Positions 55,504-64,000 of a stretch of 64,000 nucleotides of DNA are shown piece by piece (the first letter of the stretch is position 1; the number at the start of each line of letters is the position of its first letter). The stretch comes from Synechocystis sp. PCC 7509 (GTDB lineage: Bacteria; Cyanobacteriota; Cyanobacteriia; Cyanobacteriales; Chroococcidiopsidaceae): positions 248,001 through 312,000 of the forward strand of contig NZ_ALVU02000001.1 in the NCBI RefSeq assembly GCF_000332075.2. The letters are read 5' to 3'. Below the pieces are notes generated by a model. The model worked only from the letters and a program-made list of their open reading frames with translations, was not told the origin of the DNA and made no database searches. Made by a program: the position numbers and the translations under genes.

Positions 55504-57066
55504 TTGACTAAACAAAGTTTCCTTGTTGACTCGAAAATTAGTTATTGGTATGAAGGTTTTTGTCCTCAAAGTGGCGCATTACTCAGATTACCTCGCACTC
55601 CTTTAGTAGAAACCATTGCTAACGAACTAATGCAGCACCTCGCTAGTGATGAACTTTATTCCCGTGAAGGTAAAATGTATGGCGTACTTTTGGGCGAAAC
55701 TAAGTTTGGACAGCAGCAGGTAATTAAGGCTTTTTCTGGACTTCTAAATGGTAATAGTACGGTGGAAGGCTGGGTTACTCCTATTCCAAAATGCGATCGC
55801 CTGTTTTTAGCAGAATCCCATACTCTAGCTAAATTAGAAGCATTGAAGCAAGAACTAATTGCTTTACAATGTCTTCCTGTCTTCCAAGAATACGAACTAT
55901 TAGTAAAAGAATTTGAAAAAAAGTCTCACGAACTTACTTTACTGCACAACGAGCGTAAACTAGAGCGCCAACAGCAACGCCAAAAGCTCGATCTTGAAGC
56001 CTTAGAACAATTAAACGAACAAAGCCGCAGAGATGGGATCGAACGCAAGCTCTTTAAACGCGAACGAGATGCCGTTTTACAGCCCTTCAAAGCTCAAATC
56101 GAAACTTTCTACTCTCGAAAGCTTGAATTAAAACAACAGCGCAAAGCCTTGTCTCGTCAGCTTCAAGCCCAGATGCACGAAAATTTTTGGTTAACTAATT
56201 TTGCTGGGGAATCTCTACCGCTAACCGATTTAATGCCTGAAGGTATCCCAACGGGTACAGGAGAATGTTGCGCCCCCAAGTTACTCCACTATGCTGCAAC
56301 TATTGGGCTTAAACCTCTAGCGATCGCAGAGTTTTGGTGGGGTAACTCCTCAACCGATAAAGTCCAAGGTCAATTCTATGGTGCTTGTGCGGAGCGCTGT
56401 CAGCCGTTAATGGGCTTTTTGCTATCGGGTTTGTCACAACAATCTGTAACCGTAAATCCTACACCGCTAACTATTTTGTATGAGGATGAGTGGCTAGTTG
56501 CTGTCAATAAACCGCCAAAATTGCTATCTGTACCCGGACGTTCTAGCACCTTGCAAGATAGCGTTGCTGGGCGTTTGGGGCTGGCTACGGTGCATAGATT
56601 GGACTACGAAACATCGGGTATTCTTTTACTAGCACGCGATCGCCCAACTCATCGCCACCTTAGTATCCAGTTTCAACAACGAAAAGTCCATAAGGTTTAC
56701 GAAGCTATACTTGCAAGGGTTGTAAGTAGTACCAGTGGAACAATTAATTTGCCGCTTTGGGGAGATCCAAATAATCGCCCTTATCAAAAAGTTGACTTTA
56801 CACACGGTAAACCGAGCCTAACTCAATACCAGGTTTTAAATACTACTGACGGTTACTCGCGTATAGAGTTTCTGCCATTAACCGGACGTAGCCATCAACT
56901 CCGCGTCCATTGCGCCGATAAGCAAGGTTTGGGCGTACCAATATTAGGCGATTTGTTGTATGGTTGCACTGAGGCTAAACGCTTGCATTTACACGCTAGA
57001 GAGCTTTGTTTTCAGCATCCTAAGTCAGGGGAAACTATTTGTTTGCAAACCGAAATGCCCTTTTAA
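55504..57066 (+). CDS. RluA-type pseudouridine synthase with a long N-terminal extension
   Basis: The C-terminal 220 residues are an RluA-family catalytic domain. AVNKPPKLLSVPGR is motif I, the catalytic Asp is in TVHRLDYETSGILLLARD, and GRSHQLRVHCAD is the third element. About 300 residues precede it: SYWYEGFCPQSGALLRLPRT, then LYSREGKMYGVLLGETKFG, and a charged coiled coil. This long form is usual in cyanobacteria. The start is unclear: the frame is open to a TTG at 55405 within the G/C repeat, but the upstream residues look artificial. I take the TTG at 55504. Substrate RNA unknown. Confidence 0.85.
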   Translation: MTKQSFLVDSKISYWYEGFCPQSGALLRLPRTPLVETIANELMQHLASDELYSREGKMYGVLLGETKFGQQQVIKAFSGLLNGNSTVEGWVTPIPKCDRLFLAESHTLAKLEALKQELIALQCLPVFQEYELLVKEFEKKSHELTLLHNERKLERQQQRQKLDLEALEQLNEQSRRDGIERKLFKRERDAVLQPFKAQIETFYSRKLELKQQRKALSRQLQAQMHENFWLTNFAGESLPLTDLMPEGIPTGTGECCAPKLLHYAATIGLKPLAIAEFWWGNSSTDKVQGQFYGACAERCQPLMGFLLSGLSQQSVTVNPTPLTILYEDEWLVAVNKPPKLLSVPGRSSTLQDSVAGRLGLATVHRLDYETSGILLLARDRPTHRHLSIQFQQRKVHKVYEAILARVVSSTSGTINLPLWGDPNNRPYQKVDFTHGKPSLTQYQVLNTTDGYSRIEFLPLTGRSHQLRVHCADKQGLGVPILGDLLYGCTEAKRLHLHARELCFQHPKSGETICLQTEMPF

Positions 57067-57848
57067 TCAACGATAGATTTGACGGGCTTATTTCTGCTAA
57101 ATACTAACAAGCTTCCCAGCGCGATCGCCCCTACTACCGCCGTAATCCAAATAATAGGATTGTCTACTTGACGAATTGCGATCGCTATATATGCCCAAAT
57201 AAATACGCAAGTAAAGGCTATATCTGCTCTCTGCATCGCCACAATTGCCGCAATTACTGTAGCTATTACTAACATGATTGCCGTCCAGTAAGTACCGTTA
57301 ATCCCCCAACCATCCCAGTTAGAAATATACAAAGCAGAAGCAATGTTGACAATTGAAGCTACAGAAATCCAGCCTAGATAAATACTAAAAGGTATATGTG
57401 CAAGCCATTGGCGATCGCGCATTACCCTAACTTTTCCGACTCCCAATTGCAAATAAGCGCTAATCAAAGCTAGAAGAATTACCAGCATTGCAACAACCGA
57501 AAGCCAAAATAACTTGGTTGTAAACAGATATACCCAAACTATTTGAGCGATACAAGCCACAATTAGCAATGTATTAACACGCTGTATCGTTGGATCTTGG
57601 CGCTGATTTGGTCTAAGTTGATAAACGCCATAAGCAATCAAACCTATATAAATTAAGCCCCAAATTGCAAAAGCATAATTTGCTGGCGTAATCTGCACTC
57701 CCTGCAAAATAGTATTGGAAATCTTGCCGATATTTGCGCCTTGAAGTGGAAAAAAATTCGAGAGAACATTTATAGTTAGAGTTGTTAAGATGGCGATTAG
57801 AGTTGCGATCGCTATTCCCAAACTAGATTTTGCTGTAGATGCTTTCAT
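57063..57848 (-). CDS. TspO/MBR-like (tryptophan-rich sensory) membrane protein
   Basis: A 261-residue protein with about seven predicted membrane helices. ITPANYAFAIWGLIYIGLIAY matches the W-G-x-x-Y signature of the TspO-like group (cited here as FAIWGLIYIGLIAYG). FSIYLGWISVASIVN and NWDGWGINGTYW follow. It is longer than the 160-residue TspO proper and belongs to the extended relatives. It may sense or bind tetrapyrroles or oxidative signals, but this is unproven. Convergent with the RluA-like gene, overlapping by four bases; the gene at 57852 lies just upstream. Confidence 0.75.
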   Translation of the reverse strand: MKASTAKSSLGIAIATLIAILTTLTINVLSNFFPLQGANIGKISNTILQGVQITPANYAFAIWGLIYIGLIAYGVYQLRPNQRQDPTIQRVNTLLIVACIAQIVWVYLFTTKLFWLSVVAMLVILLALISAYLQLGVGKVRVMRDRQWLAHIPFSIYLGWISVASIVNIASALYISNWDGWGINGTYWTAIMLVIATVIAAIVAMQRADIAFTCVFIWAYIAIAIRQVDNPIIWITAVVGAIALGSLLVFSRNKPVKSIVD

Positions 57849-57851
57849 AAC

Positions 57852-58163
57852 CTAAGATTTTGAGACTTCACCAAAATATAAGCCGATAACAGTTCCTATA
57901 ATCCCTGTTTCTGCAACTAATACCAAAGTTACTATATCTTTCCAATCCTCAGTACCACCACGAGGAAAGATAATTTCAACTATAACTAAAGCAAAACAAC
58001 AAGCGATCGTACTACCAAAAATAATTACTAAAGCCTTAACAATCCAAGCCTTTGCTTTTTCTGACGTGCTACGCTGATCGATTGATTTACCTTTTTTACT
58101 AAATGGCTTTTCATCGCTATCAACGGCTACTATTTCTAAATCACTCTTTTCAACGTCAGACAT
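57852..58163 (-). CDS. Small hypothetical membrane protein
   Basis: A 103-residue protein with an acidic, charged N-terminus of about 38 residues followed by two predicted helices (42-66 and 78-98). The segments have WIVKALVIIFGSTIACCFAL and VLVAETGIIGTVIGLYFG. I know no family function. It runs into the TspO-like gene three bases later, so they are probably one operon. Confidence 0.6.
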   Translation of the reverse strand: MSDVEKSDLEIVAVDSDEKPFSKKGKSIDQRSTSEKAKAWIVKALVIIFGSTIACCFALVIVEIIFPRGGTEDWKDIVTLVLVAETGIIGTVIGLYFGEVSKS

Positions 58164-58205
58164 AAATGTAATTTAAGCGTCACCGGATCTCATTAATATA
58201 GATAT

Positions 58206-58239
58206 TTCCCCCCCTTAAAAAGGGGGGTTAGGGGGGATC
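58206..58239. repeat. Short relative of the 78-bp repeat, copy C
   Basis: It keeps the two ends of copies A and B (TTTCCCCCCC and GGTTAGGGGGGATC) joined through CTTAAAAAGG, with the middle part missing. It lies seven bases after the stop of the Uma2 gene, in the same orientation relative to the gene as the other two copies. Confidence 0.75.
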
Positions 58240-58246
58240 TCCTGCG

Positions 58247-58888
58247 CTACGATCCTTCTCTTATCTCAGCTTTCAACTCTCTCAGCATTCTACTTGTTCC
58301 CTCATCAATAGCTTTAATCACCAGTTGGGGAATAAGTTGAGTTACAGGTAAATCGGGAAAAACTAGACTATTAGAGGACGGAATATAGCTGTTATCGTTA
58401 AGAATATTAATTGTCAGTTGCCGATCTTTGTAAATCCACACTTCCGGCACAGCTATAGCTATATAAGCATTTAGAGTAGTAATTGATGTAACATCCGCCT
58501 CAATTGCTAAATCCGGTGGTGGATAAATAGATAAATTCATGTTAGTACATCCTTTGACGCGACTAGCATTTTGGATGTAAAAACAAGTATCGGGTTCAAC
58601 TCCTGCAATTACTGGACGTTTGAAGGTAGTCGATCCGAAATCCTCCCAGTCGCGTCCTTGAGAATCTAAAATTGCTTTAACAATATCAGCAATAATGCGA
58701 TGAGGTCTTTCGTGAATTGCTAAGGGAGACATAATATCTAAAGTTCCCTGGTAGTAAGCCACGCGAGTATTACGATTTTCCCCCAAATTGTCCAAGATAG
58801 TTTCAAAATCCTGCCAAGACAAGTTATGGATGCTAATGTGGCTACCGGGAGTAAGTTCGATAGCTTGGATAGGAACAGTTACGCTCAT
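58247..58888 (-). CDS. Uma2/DUF820 family putative nuclease
   Basis: A 213-residue Uma2 protein of a third subgroup. Landmarks are ISWQDFETILDNLG-like sequence near the start (LSWQDFETILDNLGENR), MSPLAIHERPHRI, PDTCFYIQNA, and PPDLAIEADVTSITTLNAY with the acidic pair. YIAIAVPEVWIYKDRQL replaces the usual YA.lGV.E.W. The residues for a PD-(D/E)xK core are kept. Upstream, 64 bases away, is a sensor kinase gene in the same direction. Confidence 0.85.
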   Translation of the reverse strand: MSVTVPIQAIELTPGSHISIHNLSWQDFETILDNLGENRNTRVAYYQGTLDIMSPLAIHERPHRIIADIVKAILDSQGRDWEDFGSTTFKRPVIAGVEPDTCFYIQNASRVKGCTNMNLSIYPPPDLAIEADVTSITTLNAYIAIAVPEVWIYKDRQLTINILNDNSYIPSSNSLVFPDLPVTQLIPQLVIKAIDEGTSRMLRELKAEIREGS

Positions 58889-58952
58889 TTATATAGATCC
58901 TTTGCTGGCGATTTCTCAAGACTGATATTTCATTATTTGCACTTTTTCCTAT

Positions 58953-61514
58953 TTATCGCTCAAGTGTCTCCTGTAAGGTTTTTAATAATTCCTGCGCTGT
59001 GTAAGGCTTGGGCAAAAATGCTTTAGCACCCTTACCTATAGCTAGATTAATGCGATCGCTGGAGGTAAGTCCGCTTGTAGCAATAAACAAAATAGAAGGG
59101 TTCATTCTTTGCAGTGTATGAATCGTAGTCAAACCATCCATCTTAGGCATCATCATATCAAGCAGCACTACATTGATTTCATTTTTGTTTTGGGCATACA
59201 AAGTTAGTGCCTCAATGCCATTATTAGCAGTTAATACTCTGTAGTTATAACTTTCCAAAGCTACTTGAGCAATTTCACAAATTGCAGCTTCATCATCCAC
59301 CACCAAAATTAATTCACCATTTCCGCTTAGTGGTTTTGGGGTTTCTATCCGTGGGGTTGCTATAGATTTGCCGGTGGGTAAATATACTTTAAATCGGCTG
59401 TTTTTACCGACCTCACTGCAAACTTCTAAAAAACCATCGTGACTTTTAATGATGCCAAGGGTAGTGGATAAACCTAACCCCGTACCTTTGCCAACTTCTT
59501 TAGTCGTAAAAAAGGGATCGAAAATTCGCTCAATAATTTCCGGGGCAATACCCGTTCCCGTATCGGCAACGGTAATTACAACATAAGAGCCAACTTTTGC
59601 CTCAATGCTTGTCTGAGCATTGATTTGATCGCATTCCACGTTTGCTGCACTAATACTTAAACTGCCCCCATTGGGCATAGCATCACGAGCATTGACCACT
59701 AAATTCATCAACACCTGATGTAGTTGGGTAGCATCCGCCGAAACTGTTTTTAAGTCGGAGGCAATATTTAGAGAAAGTTCAATAGATTTGGGAAATGTTT
59801 CTTTGATAATGTTGGCAATTTCTAATATTAAGTGTTTGAGTTGCACAATGGTGCGTAGGGCTTCGCCCGTGCCGGAGGCTTCGCCTTCAATTCCCCGCGC
59901 AAAGGAAAGCACTTGCTTAACCAAAGCTGCACCACGTTTAACATTATTTTCTACCAAGTTTAGCAATTGTCGATCTTGGTCTTTGGGATATTTGAGTTGC
60001 AAAAGTTGAACGGACATTAGAATCGGTGCTAAAACATTGTTTAAGTCGTGAGCAATTCCCCCTGCAAGAGTGCCAATACTTTCTAATCGCTGGGCGCGGA
60101 GAAATTGGGCAGCTAGTTTTTTTTGTTCTGTAATGTCTGTATCAACCGTGAGAATTGATTTCGGCTTTCCTTCCTCGTCACGTACCAGCGTCCAACGGCT
60201 AGAGACAACAATTGCTTTACCAAATTTATCGATTTTGGCTAATTCACCCTGCCAAGAACCAGTATCAACTACTGTTTTTAAAGCTTCGTGCATTAATTTA
60301 GGTGTAGGTTTTTGATAGAGGAGTTCTGTGGCATTTTTGCCTATAGCTTCCTGTGCTGACCAGCCATAAATACTTGTAGCGCCGTTATTCCAAAATAATA
60401 TTTGACTATCCAAACCGCGCACAAAAATCGCATTGGTGGCGATATCCAGCAACATAGCTTGTTCAACAATTTTCTGCTCTGCGTGCTTAAGTTCCGTCAG
60501 GTCGCGGGTATTAATTACAACTCCTGAAATAGTGCCATCTGTGTCAACATAGGGTGCATAGGTAACGCCTACAAATCGGCGACCAGCTTTTGCGTAGTTA
60601 AACCAAGCTTCGTAGCGAATAGTTTCCCCGGCAAGGCTTCGATCCAGAAACGGTTTTATAGGGTGCGTAAAGGTATCTTCGCCAAGTAACTCGCCGAGGG
60701 TATGCCCAATAATATCGTTGTAGCCTTTTTCATGAAGCGATAAATAGGTTTGGTTAATAAGCCGAAAAGTATAGTCACGATTGACTAGGGCAACTCCATC
60801 GGGCATTGCCGAAACAATCAGTTCGTACTGTCGCAGGGCTTCTTCGGCTCGTTTGACTTCGCTAATATCTGTAATTGTCCCCACATAGCCGATTAATTCA
60901 TCATCAATTCCCCGTTCTTTTACGGCTTGACCAAATACCCAAGTTATGATTCCATCGGCACGCTGAAACCGATATTCAGATTTAAAGGGTAAATTTTGTT
61001 GGGCGCTTTGATCCCATTCCTCAAAAACTCGTTGGCGATCGCCGGGATGTAATGCTTGCTCCCAACCGTCTTTGCGTGCCTCTATTTGCGATAATCCGGT
61101 AATTTGACACCATCGTTCGTTGACATACAAACAATGTCCTTCTAAATCAGTACGAAAGATGCCAACAGGTGAAGCTTGGGCAAGAGTGACATACTGTTGT
61201 TTGCTCTCTTTTAGGGCTTCTTCGGCGATCGCATTTTGAGAATGTGAGGGCGTTAGGGTAATAATTTGTTTTGTCATCACCTCAAACATTTTCAGACTAG
61301 CTAAATCTTTTCCAGTGGCGACGAGCCTAACTACATCCTGCGCTGTAAATATTCCTACTAATTGCTGATTTTCGACTACCAAAACACAGTCAGCTTGCGC
61401 TTCATTTAGTAGGGTGATCGCATCCATTACTAGCATCTTTGCCGTAACCGTTAAGGGAGAACGATTTATAATCCGCTCTAGAGGAATTAAATCAATCGGC
61501 TGATGGGTAGACAT
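58953..61514 (-). CDS. Hybrid sensor kinase: CBS pair, three PAS domains, kinase, receiver
   Basis: 853 residues in this order. A CBS-like pair spans about 8-110 ([20 protein letters not shown], then [11 protein letters not shown]). PAS domains begin near 118, 240 and 355, the first with the [14 protein letters not shown] type of motif. The kinase has the phospho-His in [11 protein letters not shown] near residue 490 and an ATPase domain with [14 protein letters not shown] and [13 protein letters not shown]. The C-terminal receiver has [10 protein letters not shown] and [13 protein letters not shown] with the Lys in FLPKPY. No membrane segment is visible. The CBS domains suggest adenosyl-nucleotide control. 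Confidence 0.92.
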   Translation of the reverse strand: MSTHQPIDLIPLERIINRSPLTVTAKMLVMDAITLLNEAQADCVLVVENQQLVGIFTAQDVVRLVATGKDLASLKMFEVMTKQIITLTPSHSQNAIAEEALKESKQQYVTLAQASPVGIFRTDLEGHCLYVNERWCQITGLSQIEARKDGWEQALHPGDRQRVFEEWDQSAQQNLPFKSEYRFQRADGIITWVFGQAVKERGIDDELIGYVGTITDISEVKRAEEALRQYELIVSAMPDGVALVNRDYTFRLINQTYLSLHEKGYNDIIGHTLGELLGEDTFTHPIKPFLDRSLAGETIRYEAWFNYAKAGRRFVGVTYAPYVDTDGTISGVVINTRDLTELKHAEQKIVEQAMLLDIATNAIFVRGLDSQILFWNNGATSIYGWSAQEAIGKNATELLYQKPTPKLMHEALKTVVDTGSWQGELAKIDKFGKAIVVSSRWTLVRDEEGKPKSILTVDTDITEQKKLAAQFLRAQRLESIGTLAGGIAHDLNNVLAPILMSVQLLQLKYPKDQDRQLLNLVENNVKRGAALVKQVLSFARGIEGEASGTGEALRTIVQLKHLILEIANIIKETFPKSIELSLNIASDLKTVSADATQLHQVLMNLVVNARDAMPNGGSLSISAANVECDQINAQTSIEAKVGSYVVITVADTGTGIAPEIIERIFDPFFTTKEVGKGTGLGLSTTLGIIKSHDGFLEVCSEVGKNSRFKVYLPTGKSIATPRIETPKPLSGNGELILVVDDEAAICEIAQVALESYNYRVLTANNGIEALTLYAQNKNEINVVLLDMMMPKMDGLTTIHTLQRMNPSILFIATSGLTSSDRINLAIGKGAKAFLPKPYTAQELLKTLQETLER

Positions 61515-61703
61515 AGTAAAAAAGTTGACCGCCAGTGAAGGAAATAATCAACCGGACATTTTAAGCTCAGGATACTCCTTAAGATAGAGGATATTTACTG
61601 AAAATTCTTAAATCTTTGATTTTCTGCTATTTTTGGGAGCGCTTATTTTCAATTATGGCAAAACTCGATGGAAAAAGCGATCGCGCACTTAAACAATTAA
61701 CAC

Positions 61704-61913
61704 TTAAAGTAAATCTTCTTCAGATAACTGGGCTTTGTTCATTAAGGCTTTCAGAGTTCCAATCTTTAAATCTTGATTACGGTGAACAGGAATTGTCAAA
61801 ATTCCCTCTAATTCAGGGTTTACGTAGATATGATGACTGCCATTAATGCTTCGTAAAATCCACCCTTTTTGTTTTACTAGCTTACATAATTGCTTGCCAG
61901 AAATAGATTTCAT
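61704..61913 (-). CDS. hicA: HicA-type toxin
   Basis: A 69-residue HicA mRNA interferase. ISGKQLCKLVKQKGWILRSI is the first helix, and GSHHIYVN carries the catalytic His. IPVHRNQDLKIGTLKALM follows. It blocks translation by cleaving mRNA when free. Its start overlaps the stop of the antitoxin gene upstream by four bases, so hicB precedes hicA, the reverse of the E. coli order. Confidence 0.9.
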   Translation of the reverse strand: MKSISGKQLCKLVKQKGWILRSINGSHHIYVNPELEGILTIPVHRNQDLKIGTLKALMNKAQLSEEDLL

Positions 61914-62176
61914 ACAGCAATTTCGACAATTTGATCGGTGGAATCTATTGCATCACCACCATTACCAATATCTAGCATAGCTGCCATAGCGGCATTGGTG
62001 GGGAGGTACTTTATTTTACGACTATCGGCAACATCAAGCCAACCAACGATCGCATCTTTTAAGTTAGCCATGACTTCCTCCATAGTATCCCCTTCAGTAA
62101 TACAACCAACGAGTTCGGGAACTTCCGCCCAATAGCCGCCTTCTTCTGCTGAATGAACAATTGCTTTGATTTTCAT
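61910..62176 (-). CDS. hicB: HicB-type antitoxin
   Basis: An 88-residue antitoxin with the degraded RNase H-like fold of HicB: MKIKAIVHSAEEGGYWAEVP, then LVGCITEGDTMEEVMANLKDAI. It binds and blocks HicA. Unlike longer HicB proteins it has no visible C-terminal DNA-binding domain; the tail is short and acidic. It overlaps hicA, and its start lies 51 bases from the ygfZ-like gene stop. Confidence 0.9.
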   Translation of the reverse strand: MKIKAIVHSAEEGGYWAEVPELVGCITEGDTMEEVMANLKDAIVGWLDVADSRKIKYLPTNAAMAAMLDIGNGGDAIDSTDQIVEIAV

Positions 62177-62227
62177 AAACCTGTTGTGCTAGTCGCTTTT
62201 GAATATGCTAACAACCATTTTTTACAC

Positions 62228-63259
62228 TTATAGCGAAACCCGGCTTAAAAACGGTACTTCCACTACTTCGCCTGTAGTTTCACCTATTTGGACTATTAAA
62301 CCCGCACCACCTGCTTTGGTGCGAATGTAACCTAAGCCAAAAAAACCGCGATCGCTCTCTACAATACTTGTAAGTTTTCCAACTTTTTCCTCTCCTACCA
62401 TAATTACACTGCCAACTTCAGCCACACCATTAAGTTTAATTCCCCACAAGTTTTGTTTTACACCTTTATAGGTATTCAATCGCGCGATCGTTTCTTGTCC
62501 GATATAGCAGCCTTTATCAAAAGAGATTGTCTGTAATAACCCTGCTTCTAAAGGATTGTAATCATCAGTTAGTTCTTTATCTGGTACGGGACGACCTTGT
62601 TTAATTCTCAACTGTTCCCAAACGCGATCGCCCATTGGTACAGCATCCGCTTCTACTATGCTTTTCCATACCTTTGCGGCATTCTCCGCCGGAACAATTA
62701 AAGTATATCCAGGTGTTGCAAGTCCGCTTCCTACAGCTGTTCGTACATCGTCGATTAACAAATGATTGCCTACTGGTTGCCCAATAATTGCCTCTAAACC
62801 TATTTTTGAGACTAAATCGTTACTATTTGCGCCAATTAAGCTAAATATCGCGGTTTTATCGGTAATGTCTGTTAATTCCACCTTGTCGGCAAAAAAGATA
62901 TAGCGATCCAACAATTCCAGCAAATATTTATAGCGATTGGGTGACGTTATTAGTAGTACAGAATCGTCCGTAACAATCGCACTAACTAAATCAATTGTTC
63001 TAGCGGTAGAAGTTACAAAAACTGTATCGCAACCTTCTCCAGATTTTAAACGTTCAAAATTGTTGGTACTTTGATTGTGTAAAAAACGCAGGCGATCGCC
63101 TCCTGTAACTTCAATTACTCCCCAATGAGTGCGATCGCAAATTGCTACCCCACTTTGCACCGCTTCTAATGCCTCAGAATCATTCCCAAAACTTACGGGG
63201 ATATCAGAATCAAATGTTGCCCCTGCTGCTGCCTGGATGTCTTGTAACTGTTGAATCAT
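62228..63259 (-). CDS. ygfZ: YgfZ/GcvT-like folate-binding protein
   Basis: A 343-residue member of the YgfZ family, related to the aminomethyltransferase GcvT. The diagnostic K-G-C-Y-x-G-Q-E motif is seen in SFDKGCYIGQETIARLNTYK near residue 245. ICDRTHWGVIEVTGGDRLRFLHNQSTNNF is the folate-fold opening (shown here in part as RLRFLHNQSTN). YgfZ proteins help repair or assemble Fe-S enzymes with folate. Its start lies 21 bases downstream of the gene at 63281 in the same direction. Confidence 0.9.
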   Translation of the reverse strand: MIQQLQDIQAAAGATFDSDIPVSFGNDSEALEAVQSGVAICDRTHWGVIEVTGGDRLRFLHNQSTNNFERLKSGEGCDTVFVTSTARTIDLVSAIVTDDSVLLITSPNRYKYLLELLDRYIFFADKVELTDITDKTAIFSLIGANSNDLVSKIGLEAIIGQPVGNHLLIDDVRTAVGSGLATPGYTLIVPAENAAKVWKSIVEADAVPMGDRVWEQLRIKQGRPVPDKELTDDYNPLEAGLLQTISFDKGCYIGQETIARLNTYKGVKQNLWGIKLNGVAEVGSVIMVGEEKVGKLTSIVESDRGFFGLGYIRTKAGGAGLIVQIGETTGEVVEVPFLSRVSL

Positions 63260-63280
63260 AAGATTTTGCCAATTAGTTTA

Positions 63281-63787
63281 TTAAGTAGTGGGCAATTCGG
63301 CAAATACGCGATCAATTAAATGGGTAGCTTTTTCATCCAATAGTTGCCAGTCAACATCACCTGTTTCATCAATTAAGCTAGTGTCAATCGCCACGACATA
63401 ATTAGGCGACTCGGCGAGTAAAAAACTATAGCTGTCAAAACAAACTTGATAACATAGTTCCCATAAATCAATTTTGACCGTTTCTAAGCCTTCTTTGTGC
63501 AAACACAAATGGTAGCCAGGTGTAGGGGTGGGTAGCTGCATTAAAGCTTGTTCGATTTCCTCTACCTGTTCGCCTTGCGCCGACTCAAGTTGTTTGACTA
63601 AATTAGCTACTTCTGTTTTTGTTTCTTCGGTAGTTTCTGGCTGCCAAATTAGCACATTTTCGTAAGTTTCCTTCCAAGCACTGCTATCTAGTTGCTTGCG
63701 AATGCGATCGAGAATGCGAATAAAAGCAGGTTGCATAAGTAATTCTGCTTGCTGCCATGCAATATTATCAGCAAATTTCGGCGGCAT
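63281..63787 (-). CDS. Conserved hypothetical protein
   Basis: A 168-residue acidic soluble protein. It starts MPPKFADNIAWQQAELLM, has a basic-acidic stretch of repeated Glu/Gln (about 65-85), then HLCLHKEGLETVKIDLWELC and ETGDVDWQLLDEKATHLIDR. It probably binds a partner; I recognise no characterised family. It is in the same direction as, and only 21 bases from, the ygfZ-like gene, and ends seven bases after the gene that enters from the right edge. Confidence 0.6.
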   Translation of the reverse strand: MPPKFADNIAWQQAELLMQPAFIRILDRIRKQLDSSAWKETYENVLIWQPETTEETKTEVANLVKQLESAQGEQVEEIEQALMQLPTPTPGYHLCLHKEGLETVKIDLWELCYQVCFDSYSFLLAESPNYVVAIDTSLIDETGDVDWQLLDEKATHLIDRVFAELPTT

Positions 63788-63794
63788 GAATAGT

Positions 63795-64000
63795 TTATTT
63801 TGTGGGAGTCGTGACTACAAGGGGTTCAAGAATGGTATTGAAGAAATAAATGCGATAGCGCAAGCGCGCACGCAGGGCTTCGCAATATCTTGATTGCGTA
63901 GAACAAATGGCTTCAATTGTTATATTAGTTGCTTTACTCACATCTATTGCTACTAACTCTTTAATTCCCGGAGAGATTGTTTTAGTTTCCGTTTTGTCGC
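63795..64000 (-). CDS. Partial hypothetical protein (5' part outside window)
   Basis: The reverse strand is open for 67 codons from the right edge to a TAA at 63795. It ends with FFNTILEPLVVTTPTK. The visible part includes ELVAIDVSKATNITIEAICS and RYCEALRARLRYRIYF. It is seven bases upstream of the 168-residue gene. Too short to assign, but the reading looks protein-like. Confidence 0.55.
   Translation of the reverse strand, partial: DKTETKTISPGIKELVAIDVSKATNITIEAICSTQSRYCEALRARLRYRIYFFNTILEPLVVTTPTK

Noticed and set aside
61616-61846. Plus-strand frame of 76 codons overlapping hicA
   Set aside because: HicA and HicB on the other strand are clear family members with correct overlap; the plus-strand frame matches nothing.
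1-64000. CRISPR arrays or rRNA genes
   Set aside because: I saw no regularly spaced direct repeats with variable spacers and no rRNA sequence in the window.

Overview
The window is a piece of a cyanobacterial chromosome. The octamer GCGATCGC (HIP1) recurs through most genes. Several families typical of cyanobacteria are present: a Nif11-type small protein, a DUF1995 protein, a Mo-dependent-nitrogenase C-terminal (Mo-nitro_C) protein, a LabA-like NYN protein, four Uma2/DUF820 proteins and a hybrid-kinase/CheR/CheB cluster. The DNA is AT-rich by eye. I could not fix the genus, and nothing here shows whether the host forms heterocysts or fixes nitrogen.

Layout. 1-1915: the upstream part of a type II restriction-modification operon that runs off the left edge and contains no HIP1 site. 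2.1-6.3 kb: a Uma2 protein, a protein with an exact 19-residue repeat, a membrane protein paired with an ABC ATPase, a small membrane protein and a dGTPase. 6.3-11.3 kb: a TPR protein and poorly known genes, two of which look cut by in-frame TAA codons, then a Uma2 protein and an orphan antitoxin-like gene. 11.3-21.3 kb: mostly core genes (dxr, nif11-like, secA, a diheme cytochrome, a putative DNA-binding protein, and the surE-ribF-moxR operon divergent from pheS).

21.3-29.0 kb is the most notable region. A recQ helicase gene is split by an insertion of about 6.25 kb flanked by direct copies of the octamer ACGCACAT. Removing the insertion and one octamer restores an uninterrupted RecQ reading frame of about 474 codons. 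The insert carries a Tn554-like tnpA-tnpB-tnpC recombinase operon, a winged-helix-like regulator, a shortened tRNA-like gene, a protein tentatively resembling DUF6731 and a four-helix membrane protein. It contains no GCGATCGC that I can find.

29-50 kb is again largely core: a GNAT protein, Uma2, a methyltransferase, leuA, a LabA-like NYN protein, a sulfurtransferase, an MnmC-like methyltransferase, an HD-GYP response regulator, glmU, an isoaspartyl peptidase, a DUF2256 mini-protein, trmJ, a beta-lactamase-fold protein, obg, a TerB/Mo-nitro_C protein, a glycosyltransferase, and a signalling operon (poly-HAMP hybrid kinase, CheR, CheB). CheB is broken by an IS630-family element whose two transposase frames meet at a run of ten A. 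51.9-64 kb holds a lipoprotein with two phospholipase D motifs and an EF-hand-like loop, a cysteine desulfurase, a DUF1995 protein, an RluA-type pseudouridine synthase, a TspO-like protein, another Uma2, a CBS-PAS hybrid kinase, a hicBA toxin-antitoxin pair, a YgfZ-like folate-binding protein, and a gene running off the right edge.

A 78-bp repeat occurs immediately after the stop codons of secA and leuA, and a shorter relative follows a Uma2 gene. All family names come from reading the sequences; no database search was run.
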